A stretch of 64,000 nt of DNA from Phycicoccus sp. M110.8 (GTDB taxonomy: Bacteria > Actinomycetota > Actinomycetes > Actinomycetales > Dermatophilaceae), in NCBI RefSeq assembly GCF_032464895.1, contig NZ_JAWDIC010000001.1:310001-374000 (forward strand), written 5' to 3'. Both the position numbers and the translations under genes were made by a program. Shown here one piece after another: positions 17,501-24,779 of the stretch (position 1 is its first letter; each line of letters starts with the position of its first letter). The notes beneath the pieces are model-generated. The model had not been told where the DNA came from. It did no database searches and saw nothing but the letters and a program-made list of their open reading frames with translations.

Positions 17501-18531
17501 CGCTCGGGCAGGTGGAGCACGGTGACGCCGAGGACGCCGTCCTCGGTGACGATCGCGTTGCCGGGCGGCACGTCGCCGCCGTCGACCACCACGAGGACGT
17601 GCGGCAGCGTCGCGGTCTCGGAGAACCCGAACCGGGGGCGCTCGCGCAGCTCGGCGGGCAGCATCGGCTCGAGGTCCGACAGGGACGAGGCGACCATGCG
17701 GGCCGGCCCGACCCCGTCGCGCTCGCGCTGGCTGTGGGCGTGCGGCAGCCACTTGACCCACTCCCACTCGGGGAGGGCGTCCGCCCCGGCGACGACGGCG
17801 ACCTGGAGCTGGTCGGGGGCGTGCTGGGTGGTGGCCGCGGCTATGAGGCTGCGGGCGAGGGCGCGGGCCGGCTCGGCGTCGCCGGTGACCTCGATGCGGG
17901 AGAAGTACGGCAGGCTCACCGACGCCGGCAGGTCGGGCTGGACCCGGTGGGTGGACAGCAGCCGGTGCAGTGCCGACGCGGCGACCGGGTCGAGCTGGGC
18001 CATCGGCGGGGTGTCGGGGGCCTCGAGCGTGATGCACAGGGGCTGGTTCGTCCGCCCGAACCGCACCCGCAGGAAGTCGTCGTCGCCGGTCGAGCGCTCC
18101 CAGACCCGGGTGCGCTCCTCGCAGACCGCCGGCAGCGCCTCGGGCGCCGGGTTGTTCCACAGCGCAGCGGCCCGCTGGCGGTTGGCCGCCTCCCGGACGG
18201 TCTCACGCACCTCGCCGAGGTAGGCGAGGTACTCGCGCCGGGCCTCGCTGACCCCGGCCGCGTGCTGCTGGCGCTGCTTCCACCCGTTGACGCCGACGAA
18301 GCCGAGCGAGGCGACCAGGAACATGCCGCCGGCGATGTAGCCCTTGATGCCCGGCTGCGACAGGGCCACGAACGCGATGGAGCCGACGCTGCCGAGCATC
18401 GGCACGGCATTCATGAGCAGGGAGCTCGCACCCTCGCTCGGCGTGATCTCCGGCGGGGACTGCAGGACGATCCGGCCGGAGGGCACCTCAGGGGCCTGCT
18501 CGCGCGGCCCCCTCCGCAACGTCACTGCCAT
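14563..18531 (-). CDS. eccC: Type VII secretion ATPase EccC (EccCa-EccCb fusion)
   Basis: A 1322-residue FtsK/SpoIIIE-type motor that drives ESX secretion at the inner membrane. Two membrane helices lie near residues 40-85. Three ATPase domains follow. The first has Walker A GATGSGKSEV and Walker B LIVADEF, the second GGPRSGKSTL, and the third GDSDSGKTAM with FVIVDDYDL. In mycobacterial ESX-1 the protein is split in two, whereas here it is one chain, as in EccC5. The ATG at 18531 opens MAVTLRRGPREQ. It is transcribed away from the eccD-like gene at 18735 and is the only eccC in the window. Confidence 0.96.
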   Translation of the reverse strand: MAVTLRRGPREQAPEVPSGRIVLQSPPEITPSEGASSLLMNAVPMLGSVGSIAFVALSQPGIKGYIAGGMFLVASLGFVGVNGWKQRQQHAAGVSEARREYLAYLGEVRETVREAANRQRAAALWNNPAPEALPAVCEERTRVWERSTGDDDFLRVRFGRTNQPLCITLEAPDTPPMAQLDPVAASALHRLLSTHRVQPDLPASVSLPYFSRIEVTGDAEPARALARSLIAAATTQHAPDQLQVAVVAGADALPEWEWVKWLPHAHSQRERDGVGPARMVASSLSDLEPMLPAELRERPRFGFSETATLPHVLVVVDGGDVPPGNAIVTEDGVLGVTVLHLPERWDELSVDSRMRLALGQPATSGPYAGRVPMQILTLGSEPARGFADQMSLVQAEAAARRLAPLYAGAEPERRDAMTSTTELVDLLGLGDVRDYDPEAAWRPRLQRDRLRVPIGVGAQGQVVSLDIKESAQQGMGPHGLVIGATGSGKSEVLRTLVLALAMTHSSEALNFVLVDFKGGATFAGMADMPHVSAVITNLGQELSLVDRMQDALHGEMVRRQELLRAAGNFANVTDYEKARAAGADLEPLPALLIVADEFSELLAARPEFVELFVAIGRLGRSLSMHLLLASQRLEEGRLRGLESHLSYRIGLRTFSASESRTVIGVPDAYELPAVPGLGFLKPDQTTLLKFKAAYVSGPPPARRRAHTGNTGTTGEIIPFSAAPVLRLSTETEAPVVDEGPREDRATFDIAVAKMRGKGRPAHQVWLPPLDVPDSLDRLFGDLATHDQLGLVSPSWRAAGSLVVPLGIVDRPLEQRRDVLSVGLGGAAGHVAIVGGPRSGKSTLARTLVTALALTTTPLESQFYVMDFGGGTFSPLVKLAHVAGVASRNEPDVVRRMFAELRGIVDKREAYFRAQGIDSIETYRRRRAEGRADDGYGDVFLVVDGWPTLRAEFDELELQIQELAGRGLTFGLHLVATTNRWMDFRSAVKDVFGTRLELRLGDTSDSEIDRKLAANVPKGRPGRGIEATRHHFLAAIPRIDGSGDAGSLGAGVDDLVERVNAAWQGPSGPKLRLLPDRVDLEQVRAQTRPADRRILLGIDENNLAPIGVDPTEEPHLYLFGDSDSGKTAMLRTYASEVMRLYTPQEAQIFAVDYRRGLLGEIPDEYLREYFTTEDQVAQNIPELAAYLRSRLPGPDVTPEQLRTRSWWTGAEVFVIVDDYDLVVTSAGSPLAALVPLLAQAGDVGLHLVVTRRTGGASRASYESVMQSLRDLASPGILLSGSPDEGPLIGNVKPVPAVPGRGRLVSRETGNNVMQVAWTPSRHG

Positions 18532-18734
18532 GTGGTGTGCGCCCTCCTCGACGACCGACTGTCCCCATCAGGCGGCCACCGCCTCCCCCGAGACGGGCGG
18601 CACCCCTGCACGTGCGGGCCCAACCTACCCTCTCCCCCGCCGGGGCAGCGCGCTGACGTGCGGCCCGGCCACGGTCAGGCACTATTGTTCCGGGGAGCCG
18701 TGGGGGCAGGACGTACGCAGGGAGGGGAGGCAGG
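18532..18734. promoter_or_regulatory. Divergent promoter region between eccC and the first eccD-like gene
   Basis: About 200 bases separate two outward-facing type VII genes, so promoters for both must lie here or in the genes. The plus-strand start is preceded by the strong ribosome site GGGAGG near 18720. I see no convincing -10/-35 pair and no clear operator. Confidence 0.4.
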
Positions 18735-20285
18735 GTGTCCGGCGAGGAGTCAGCGCACCGGGTGTCCCTGCTCGCCGACGACCGGCGGTACGACCTCGTG
18801 GCGCCCGCGAACGCGCAGGTGGGCGACCTGCTCGCCGTCCTCGGCATCGCCCCCCGCAACAGCCCGTATGCCGTCGCCACCCCGGCGGGCCGCGTCATCG
18901 CCCTGCACGAGGTGCTCGCCGACGTCGTGCCCGAGGGCGCGCTGCTGACCGTGGTCCGCGCCACCACCCACGAGGTCCCCCGCGACGTCCGCAACCTCGA
19001 CCCGTCGGTGGTGTCCGCGGGCGCGCGGTCGCCCGAGGGCCAGGGTGGCCGGTACGTGCCGCCCTCCGAGGCGACGATCGCGCGCAGCCAGCTGTCGGAG
19101 GTGACCCGTCGTCGGGGCGACCTGCCGACCGACGCCGCGGCTCCCGACCCGGCGGCCACCGGTGTGGCCGTCGTCGTGCCAGCGCCTGCCGCGGCCTCGG
19201 CCACGTGGCTCCAGGCGCAGGTGCTGACCCGGTGGGCCGCCGGGGGGATCGCGGCAGCTGCGGCACTCGTCCTCGGCCTCGGGGCCTTCCGCGGGCAGCT
19301 CCCGAGCGGGACGTCCTGGCCCGCGGTGGCGGCCCTCCTGCTGTTCGTCCCGGGACTGGCGCTGGCGCTCGACGCGTCGGCGACTGGGCGGCTCTCCCGG
19401 GTGGTGGCACCCGTGTTCGGCTTCGCTGCCGGCCTGGCCCTGCCCGTCACCGACTCCCCCAGCTCCGGACGCATCGCCGTGCTGGCCGGCTGCGTCCTCG
19501 CGACGGCGCTGGCGGGCGTGTCCCGCATCGTCGGCGGACCCTCCGACCGGGCGTCCCGTGCGGCGATGACGGCCTTTGCCGCCGTCGGCTCCTTGTGCGT
19601 CGTCGGGGTCCTGCTCGACTGGCCGTCGTTCGCCGTGGCGGCCGTCGTGGCGGGCCTCGTGCCCACGGTCGTGCGGCTCCTGCCCTCCCTGGGCTTCGAC
19701 CTGCCCGACGAGCAGCTCGTCGACGTCGACCGGCTCGCGACCACCATCTGGACCGCCCGCGTCCAGCAGGTGCGACGCTTCCGGCGGCTGCGGCCGCGGG
19801 AGGTGGACGGCGTCTTCCTCGAGGCCCGCGAGACCGTGGCCGCCGGCACGGTGTGGGGCTGCCTCGTCGCCGCCGTCGCGCTCACCGTCCTCGTCGTCAC
19901 GCCCGGCCGGTCCGCGCTGGCGACGTGGGGTGCCGTGGGGCTGTGCGCAGCCGTCACGTTCGCCCTGGGCTACCAGTCGCGCACGGTGCGCGACCGCCTC
20001 CCCCGCACCGCGATGCTCACCACCGCCGGCGTGGCGGCGCTGCTCGGCACGTATGCCGCCGGGGCGCGGCTCGCGGACTCCTGGGGCTTCCTGCTGCTGG
20101 CGCTCGCGACCCTGCTGGGGCTCGTCGCGGTGGGTAGCGCGGTCGCCCTGGCCCGCGGCTGGCACTCGACCCGCCTGTCCCGCTTGGCCGACCTGCTCGA
20201 GTCGTTCGCGGTCGTGCTGAGCCTGCCCCTGGCCGCGGTCGCGGCCGACGGCATCGAGGCGTTCCGGCGGCTGACCTCCGGCTGA
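18735..20285 (+). CDS. Type VII secretion membrane protein, EccD-like
   Basis: A 516-residue protein starting at GTG 18735 after GGGAGG. Residues 8-75 form a ubiquitin-like YukD-type domain (HRVSLLADDRRYDLVAP, ending LLTVVRA). About 95 residues of linker follow. From about residue 165 there are roughly ten hydrophobic helices, broken by a cytoplasmic loop near 335-365 (QQVRRFRRLRPREVDG). This is the architecture of EccD, the channel subunit of the ESX membrane complex. A second EccD-like gene lies at 27732, so either two assemblies share the locus or one copy has diverged. It faces away from eccC. Confidence 0.82.
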   Translation: MSGEESAHRVSLLADDRRYDLVAPANAQVGDLLAVLGIAPRNSPYAVATPAGRVIALHEVLADVVPEGALLTVVRATTHEVPRDVRNLDPSVVSAGARSPEGQGGRYVPPSEATIARSQLSEVTRRRGDLPTDAAAPDPAATGVAVVVPAPAAASATWLQAQVLTRWAAGGIAAAAALVLGLGAFRGQLPSGTSWPAVAALLLFVPGLALALDASATGRLSRVVAPVFGFAAGLALPVTDSPSSGRIAVLAGCVLATALAGVSRIVGGPSDRASRAAMTAFAAVGSLCVVGVLLDWPSFAVAAVVAGLVPTVVRLLPSLGFDLPDEQLVDVDRLATTIWTARVQQVRRFRRLRPREVDGVFLEARETVAAGTVWGCLVAAVALTVLVVTPGRSALATWGAVGLCAAVTFALGYQSRTVRDRLPRTAMLTTAGVAALLGTYAAGARLADSWGFLLLALATLLGLVAVGSAVALARGWHSTRLSRLADLLESFAVVLSLPLAAVAADGIEAFRRLTSG

Positions 20286-20377
20286 CCGACGACCCTGCAC
20301 CCGACGACGCGCGACCACTGCCAGCAGCCCACGACCGCCAGTCCACGACCACACGCCCCCGACGAAGCGAGGACCTC

Positions 20378-21148
20378 GTGACCACCACGGCGAAGAGCAC
20401 GGCCCGCGCGGGACGGCGCGACGACGGCATGCGCCTGTGGGGTCGCGTGCTGCTCGTCCTCGTCGCGCACCTGCTCCTGCTGGCGTGCGTGTGGTGGTCG
20501 TGGCACCCCAGGCTCGGCGACCACAACACGACGCCCGGCCTCTACCCGAAGACCTTCGGCATGGCGGTGGCCTGCGGATTCCTGCTCGTCCTGCTCCAGG
20601 TGACGGACAAGGTGCCCTTCAAGGGCCTGTGCGCGATGTTCCTCCTGGTGCCGTTCGCCACGTTCTTCGTGCAGTACGCCGGCTACCGGGTGTGGACGAC
20701 CGCCGTCATGGAACCCACGAGCAACGTGACGGTCACGCAGGCCGAGCACCTGTTCAACGGCGGCTACCGCGTGCGGGTGACCGGCGCGGGGAGCGGCGAG
20801 ACGGTGGCGTACTCGACCCTCGGGCGCCGGACCACCACCGGCAACGTCTTCACCCCCATCCGGGTCGGCGACACCATGGACGTCATCACCGACCCCACCG
20901 GCCTGGCCGTCCCGATGCTGGTGCCCCAGGGTTGGGCCGGTTCCCCGTCCTCCCGGACCTCACCGCTGTGGGCGGGGGTCACGCTCGTGTCGGCCGTCTA
21001 CCTCGAGCTCATCTGCCTGTCCGCCCTGACCCGCCGCCGCAGCCAGATCATGGCTGTCGACGACAACGGCCGCTTCGGCGGCGCGAAGGCCAAGCGGTCC
21101 CGACACAAGGCGTCGGCCGCCGAGGACACTGCGACCGAGAACGCCTGA
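20378..21148 (+). CDS. Membrane protein of unknown function in the type VII locus
   Basis: A 256-residue protein with a GTG start at 20378 and four likely helices: near residues 22-40, 62-80, 85-102 and 200-220. Between the second pair is an extracytoplasmic stretch of about 95 residues (TVTQAEHLFNGGYRVRVTG and onward), reminiscent of DUF3592-type membrane proteins. The basic tail has repeated Lys/Arg (GGAKAKRSRHK). It could occupy the place of EccE, which is otherwise missing, but I see no EccE signature. It lies 92 bases after the eccD-like gene and is probably cotranscribed. Confidence 0.65.
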   Translation: MTTTAKSTARAGRRDDGMRLWGRVLLVLVAHLLLLACVWWSWHPRLGDHNTTPGLYPKTFGMAVACGFLLVLLQVTDKVPFKGLCAMFLLVPFATFFVQYAGYRVWTTAVMEPTSNVTVTQAEHLFNGGYRVRVTGAGSGETVAYSTLGRRTTTGNVFTPIRVGDTMDVITDPTGLAVPMLVPQGWAGSPSSRTSPLWAGVTLVSAVYLELICLSALTRRRSQIMAVDDNGRFGGAKAKRSRHKASAAEDTATENA

Positions 21149-21159
21149 ACCTCGGCGCG

Positions 21160-21618
21160 TCAGTCGACGTCGGGGAGCGGCATCTGCCGGATGCGTTCCA
21201 TCTGCTCGCGCATCTCGCGCAGGTTGCGGCGGGCTGCACCGATGGATGCCGACAGCTCCTCGGTCGCCGGGTCGTCGGCCTCGAGCGCCTCGTCCTGGAC
21301 GCGCATCACCTCCCGGGCGTTCTCGGCGGCCGTCCGGCGAATCGTCTCGGCGGCCGGCGAGTCGTCGACGCCAGCCACCACGGCCGTCGTGCTCGTCTCC
21401 CCGAGGTCGATCTGGCGTTGGAGGCGCTGCCAGTCCGGGCCGAGCTCGCCGCGGCGCGCCTTGGCCGCCCGCTCCTCGTCCTCGGGCTCGACCTTCGCGA
21501 GGTAGGCCTCGTGCTCCTCGATGGCCTCGCGCGTGTCGCGCTCGATGTCCGCCTGGATGCTGCGGATCTCCCCCAGCAGCGCCTGGACCTCGGCGATCGC
21601 GCGGTCTGCGTCGCTCAT
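21160..21618 (-). CDS. Coiled-coil protein of the type VII cargo operon
   Basis: A 152-residue, highly charged, mostly helical protein starting at ATG 21618 (MSDADRAIAEVQALL) behind GGAGTG; the longer reading frame upstream lacks coding character. Helical segments span residues 1-60 and 110-150, with heptad-like spacing in RRNLREMREQMERIRQM. There is no signal peptide, membrane helix or WXG motif. It is the last gene of the minus-strand cargo operon, four bases after the WXG-containing gene. It may be a chaperone or a secreted helper; no family is recognised. Confidence 0.65.
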   Translation of the reverse strand: MSDADRAIAEVQALLGEIRSIQADIERDTREAIEEHEAYLAKVEPEDEERAAKARRGELGPDWQRLQRQIDLGETSTTAVVAGVDDSPAAETIRRTAAENAREVMRVQDEALEADDPATEELSASIGAARRNLREMREQMERIRQMPLPDVD

Positions 21619-21622
21619 CTGG

Positions 21623-22372
21623 TCACACTCCGAAGTTGTTCTGGGCGGCCTCGTCGATGCGCGAGCCGTTGTACATGGCCAAGCCACCGGCGACGGTGGT
21701 CAGGGCCAGCTTGAGCGCGTGCATGATGTTGATGATCGAGTAGATCGCCTTGACGGTCTTCTCGATGGCGTCCAAGACGCGGCGGATGAGGCTGATGGCG
21801 CGGTCGAACTTCTGCCAGAAGCTGCGGATGTGGATCGCGATGTCCGCGGCCCCCACCAGCCACCCGATGACCGGCACTGAGGCCTCGATGATGAGCCGCT
21901 CGAGGATGTCGCTGATGAAGGAGATGAGGGCGCCGATGCCCAGGCAGGCGGACTTGGCCACCTCGATGAGGCTGCCCGTCAGCTCGCCGGTGAGCTCACA
22001 ACCCTTGGCATAGGTGGCATACGTCCCACCGAGGGAGTCCATGCGGGAGCGGAAGGCGGTCGCTGCCTCGCCGTCCCAGACGTCGGTGGTGCCGGCGTCG
22101 AGGGCGCTGAAGTTCTCGCCGACGGCGGTGCAGATCTTGCCCGCGTCGCCCCATCCCTGCTGGGCCACGCCCATGAGGCCCCAGTCACCGCACAGGGGCT
22201 TGACGAGCTCGAGCAGCGGGTCGGTGCCGAAGGCGTCCCGGCAGAACCCGAGCAGGTGGCCGATGAGGAAGCCGCAGCTGGACTCGAACTCCTTGGCGAA
22301 GTCGTCGTCGGAGGCGACGGCCAGGCTCTGCGAGGCGTATGCCGAGGGGTCGACCTTCTCGTAGACGCTCAC
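21623..22372 (-). CDS. WXG-type protein with hydrophobic C-terminal half, candidate type VII substrate
   Basis: A 249-residue protein starting at GTG 22372 behind GGGAGG and overlapping the previous stop in GTGA. Residues 90-125 contain a WXG-type turn (TDVWDGEAATAFRSRM) inside a helical region. Residues 135-235 hold several hydrophobic or amphipathic stretches (SACLGIGALISFISDIL, ASVPVIGWLVGAADIAI, ALKLALTTVAGGLAM). Such a WXG head with a membrane-active tail fits a type VII effector or membrane-inserting substrate. No toxin catalytic motif is visible. The neighbour overlapping upstream is another secretion-associated protein. Confidence 0.7.
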   Translation of the reverse strand: MSVYEKVDPSAYASQSLAVASDDDFAKEFESSCGFLIGHLLGFCRDAFGTDPLLELVKPLCGDWGLMGVAQQGWGDAGKICTAVGENFSALDAGTTDVWDGEAATAFRSRMDSLGGTYATYAKGCELTGELTGSLIEVAKSACLGIGALISFISDILERLIIEASVPVIGWLVGAADIAIHIRSFWQKFDRAISLIRRVLDAIEKTVKAIYSIINIMHALKLALTTVAGGLAMYNGSRIDEAAQNNFGV

Positions 22373-23313
22373 CAGGTGCCTCCCTTGTGGTTCTTGGCCC
22401 AGGTGATGCCACCGTCGTTCTTCGGGCCGTTCACGGCGTCGTTGACCTGCGACGTCTGGGCGATGGTGTCGCCGAGCCGCTGACCCGCATTGAGGACGTC
22501 CTGGCCCTCGCTGACCAGGGCGGTGGGCGCCTGGACCGCCTTGCTCAGCGTGTCGATGCGGCCGGCGTCCCGGGTCGTCACCGCCCCGGCGGCGGGCGAC
22601 GGCGATGCAGGGTCGTTGTCCAGGCCGTGCCTGCGGGCCCAGTCCTGGCCGTCGGCGTAGGCGCTCCGCTGCCGGTTGCGCAGGTAGTTGCCGCGCTCGG
22701 TGGGCGACATCCCGTCGAGCTTCTTGCGCAGCGCGTTGAACTGCTTGTCGAGGCCCCGCTGGATCCAGTACTTGGGGTCGGTGCGCTGCGTGGAGTCGAA
22801 GTTGCCCTGCTGGACGCGCCAGAGCTCCTTGGGGTTCTGCCACAGCGGCTTCGACAGGTGGGTCGTGGTGTCCACCATGGTCTTCCACGACTTCATCCCG
22901 TCGAGGAACCCGCCTCCGGACGGCGTGCCCGAGACCGGGCCGACCGGCACGCCACTGCGCACCGTCCCGCCCGTGGGTGCCTCGTACGGCGGCAGGTTCA
23001 CGCCCTTCTTGGCCAACGCCTCGTAGGCCGCCCGGTCACGGGCGATGAACTCCTTGCGCGTTCCTTTCGTCAGCGTGGCGCACGTGTCGGCGATGGTCGA
23101 CCCGTTGGACATGCCGCGCGTACCGGCGTCGTAGGCGCGCGAGTAGTGCCCCTCCAGCAGCCCGAGGACGCCGGTGAAGGCGCCACTCGCGCGGCAGTTG
23201 GCCTGCACGAAGCGGCCCGCGGCGTCCATGTGGCCGCGCTGCCGGTCCAGGACCTGCTCGGCGAGGTCCAGCTGCGCGATCTCGACCTTGATCTTCGGTG
23301 CCATGGTGGTCAT
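22369..23313 (-). CDS. Secretion-associated protein, EspC/DUF2580-like N-terminus
   Basis: A 314-residue protein. Its first 100 residues are helical and resemble short ESX secretion-associated proteins of the EspC/DUF2580 kind (KVEIAQLDLAEQVLDRQ, then FTGVLGLLEGHYSRAYDAG). A Pro/Gly linker follows, then a helical basic domain around residues 150-240 (SPTERGNYLRNRQRSAYADG). ATG 23313 stands directly behind GGGGGG; the third-codon-later ATG at 23304 has better spacing and may be the true start. It overlaps the downstream WXG gene by four bases. No catalytic motif is recognised. Confidence 0.68.
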   Translation of the reverse strand: MTTMAPKIKVEIAQLDLAEQVLDRQRGHMDAAGRFVQANCRASGAFTGVLGLLEGHYSRAYDAGTRGMSNGSTIADTCATLTKGTRKEFIARDRAAYEALAKKGVNLPPYEAPTGGTVRSGVPVGPVSGTPSGGGFLDGMKSWKTMVDTTTHLSKPLWQNPKELWRVQQGNFDSTQRTDPKYWIQRGLDKQFNALRKKLDGMSPTERGNYLRNRQRSAYADGQDWARRHGLDNDPASPSPAAGAVTTRDAGRIDTLSKAVQAPTALVSEGQDVLNAGQRLGDTIAQTSQVNDAVNGPKNDGGITWAKNHKGGTW

Positions 23314-23331
23314 CCCCCCTCTCGGAGGCGG

Positions 23332-24777
23332 CTACTCCCAGACGGAGTCGCTCGCCTCTGCGTCGTCGTACCAGTTCTCCTCGTCCTCGTGGGTGAGGAA
23401 CTCCTTGCCCTTCTTCTTGTCGCTGCCGCCGCCGGCACCCCCGGCGCCACCGCCGCCGCCGGCCACGCCGTTCGCTCCCCGGCTGCCGGCACCCTGCCCG
23501 GAAGCCACCTCGGTGGCCCCGGCTCCACCGGCGCCACGGCCGGAGGCGCCGTCGAGCTTCGGGACCCCGTACCTTCCGCCTGCCGAGGCACCGCGGACCG
23601 ACGAGCCGCTGCCCGCGCCGGAACCGCCACCGCCAGCGGCGGAGACCATGCCGCTGCCGCCGCGTCCGCCGGCCGCCCCGGCGGCTCCCGTGGTCCCGCC
23701 ACCCGACGCGCTCCCACCGGGGACGGCCGCGGTGCCGGTGAGGTTGCCGAGGGCGCCACGGGCAGATCCACCCGCCGCGCGGGTCAGGCCCGAGAGCGAG
23801 CCGCCGGCCTCGCGACCGAGGCCGGAGAGCAGCCCACCCGCGGAGCCACCGGCGCCGCGGACCATTCCGGCGGCACCACCGGCGACCATGCCGATCCCCC
23901 CGACCGCCCCGGCGAGCCCGCCGACGCCACCGAGCGTGGAGCCGCCGACGTTGCCGCTCGAGCCCGTCGAGCCACTGACGCCGGTGAACCCGGGGACGGT
24001 CCCGGAGACCACGCCGTCCGCCGTGGTGCCGGAGTCGTCGATGAGGCCGCCCGTGGGGACCGTGGTGGGGATGGTCGGGTCGATGCCGGGGTGGTACACG
24101 CCGCCCGTCGGGACGAAGCCGCTCGTGGAGCCGACCGTGGGGACGGCGCCGGTGTGGCCCCCGGAGTACCCGGTCGGGGTGCTTCCCCCGCCGGTCGGGG
24201 TGCTTCCCCCGCTTCCACCGCTGGGCAGGTTCGAGCCCCCCTGGTCGCGGTGCGGCGTCGCGTCGATCGGCAGCTTCGTGGTCGCTGTCGCCATGTCGGT
24301 GCTGAGCTGGCGGAGCGCAGCGGCCGCCGCGGCCTCGCGCTGCTGCTCCTGCTGGGCGACCGCCGCGTCGTAGGCGGCCTGGTCGAACGTCTTGCCGACC
24401 GGCTCGGTGCTGCCCGGCTCGAGGCCCGTCTGACGGACGTAGCCGGTGCGGTCGGGGCTGGTGTCGACCGTCTCCACCTTGGTGGCGAGCGCCGTCTGCG
24501 CCGTCGACACCGCGGTGTCGGCCTGGTCGAGGGCCGACTTCACCTGGCGCAGCGCGGTCGCGTGCTCGGTCAGGCTGGCGGTGAGCCGGTCCATGGCCGC
24601 GAACGCGGCGTCGGCGCCCTCGCCCTCCCAGTCGAGGCCGAGGTCGTTCTTGGTGTTCTTGACACTCGCGACCAGGGTGTCGATCCGGGCGGCCGCAGCC
24701 TCCCAGTCCTCGCCCTGCGCCTTGATGTCGGACGCCGCGTCGCGGATCTTCGCGAGCTCGCTCTCCTTGGGTCCCAC
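23332..24777 (-). CDS. WXG-headed protein with Gly/Ser/Thr-rich tail, candidate type VII substrate
   Basis: A 481-residue protein, start GTG 24777 behind GGGGAGG and two bases after the mycosin stop; the upstream extension is non-coding in character. Residues 1-130 are helical with the WXG-like turn LDWEGEGADAAFAAM, a fold shared by WXG100 and PPE-type proteins. Residues 180-440 are low-complexity Gly, Ser, Thr and Ala. The C-terminus is acidic and contains NWYDDAEASD, which fits the type VII export signal YxxxD/E. Head plus unstructured tail recalls PPE and Esp substrates of mycobacteria. It is probably secreted through this system; its role outside the cell is unknown. Confidence 0.75.
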   Translation of the reverse strand: MGPKESELAKIRDAASDIKAQGEDWEAAAARIDTLVASVKNTKNDLGLDWEGEGADAAFAAMDRLTASLTEHATALRQVKSALDQADTAVSTAQTALATKVETVDTSPDRTGYVRQTGLEPGSTEPVGKTFDQAAYDAAVAQQEQQREAAAAAALRQLSTDMATATTKLPIDATPHRDQGGSNLPSGGSGGSTPTGGGSTPTGYSGGHTGAVPTVGSTSGFVPTGGVYHPGIDPTIPTTVPTGGLIDDSGTTADGVVSGTVPGFTGVSGSTGSSGNVGGSTLGGVGGLAGAVGGIGMVAGGAAGMVRGAGGSAGGLLSGLGREAGGSLSGLTRAAGGSARGALGNLTGTAAVPGGSASGGGTTGAAGAAGGRGGSGMVSAAGGGGSGAGSGSSVRGASAGGRYGVPKLDGASGRGAGGAGATEVASGQGAGSRGANGVAGGGGGAGGAGGGSDKKKGKEFLTHEDEENWYDDAEASDSVWE

Positions 24778-24779
24778 TG

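Noticed and set aside
14797-18948. 1383-codon open frame on the plus strand
   Set aside because: It is antisense to eccC, whose three Walker A motifs are intact; it has no recognisable protein features.
20378-21148. EccE
   Set aside because: Position and membrane helices would suit, but no EccE sequence signature could be seen.
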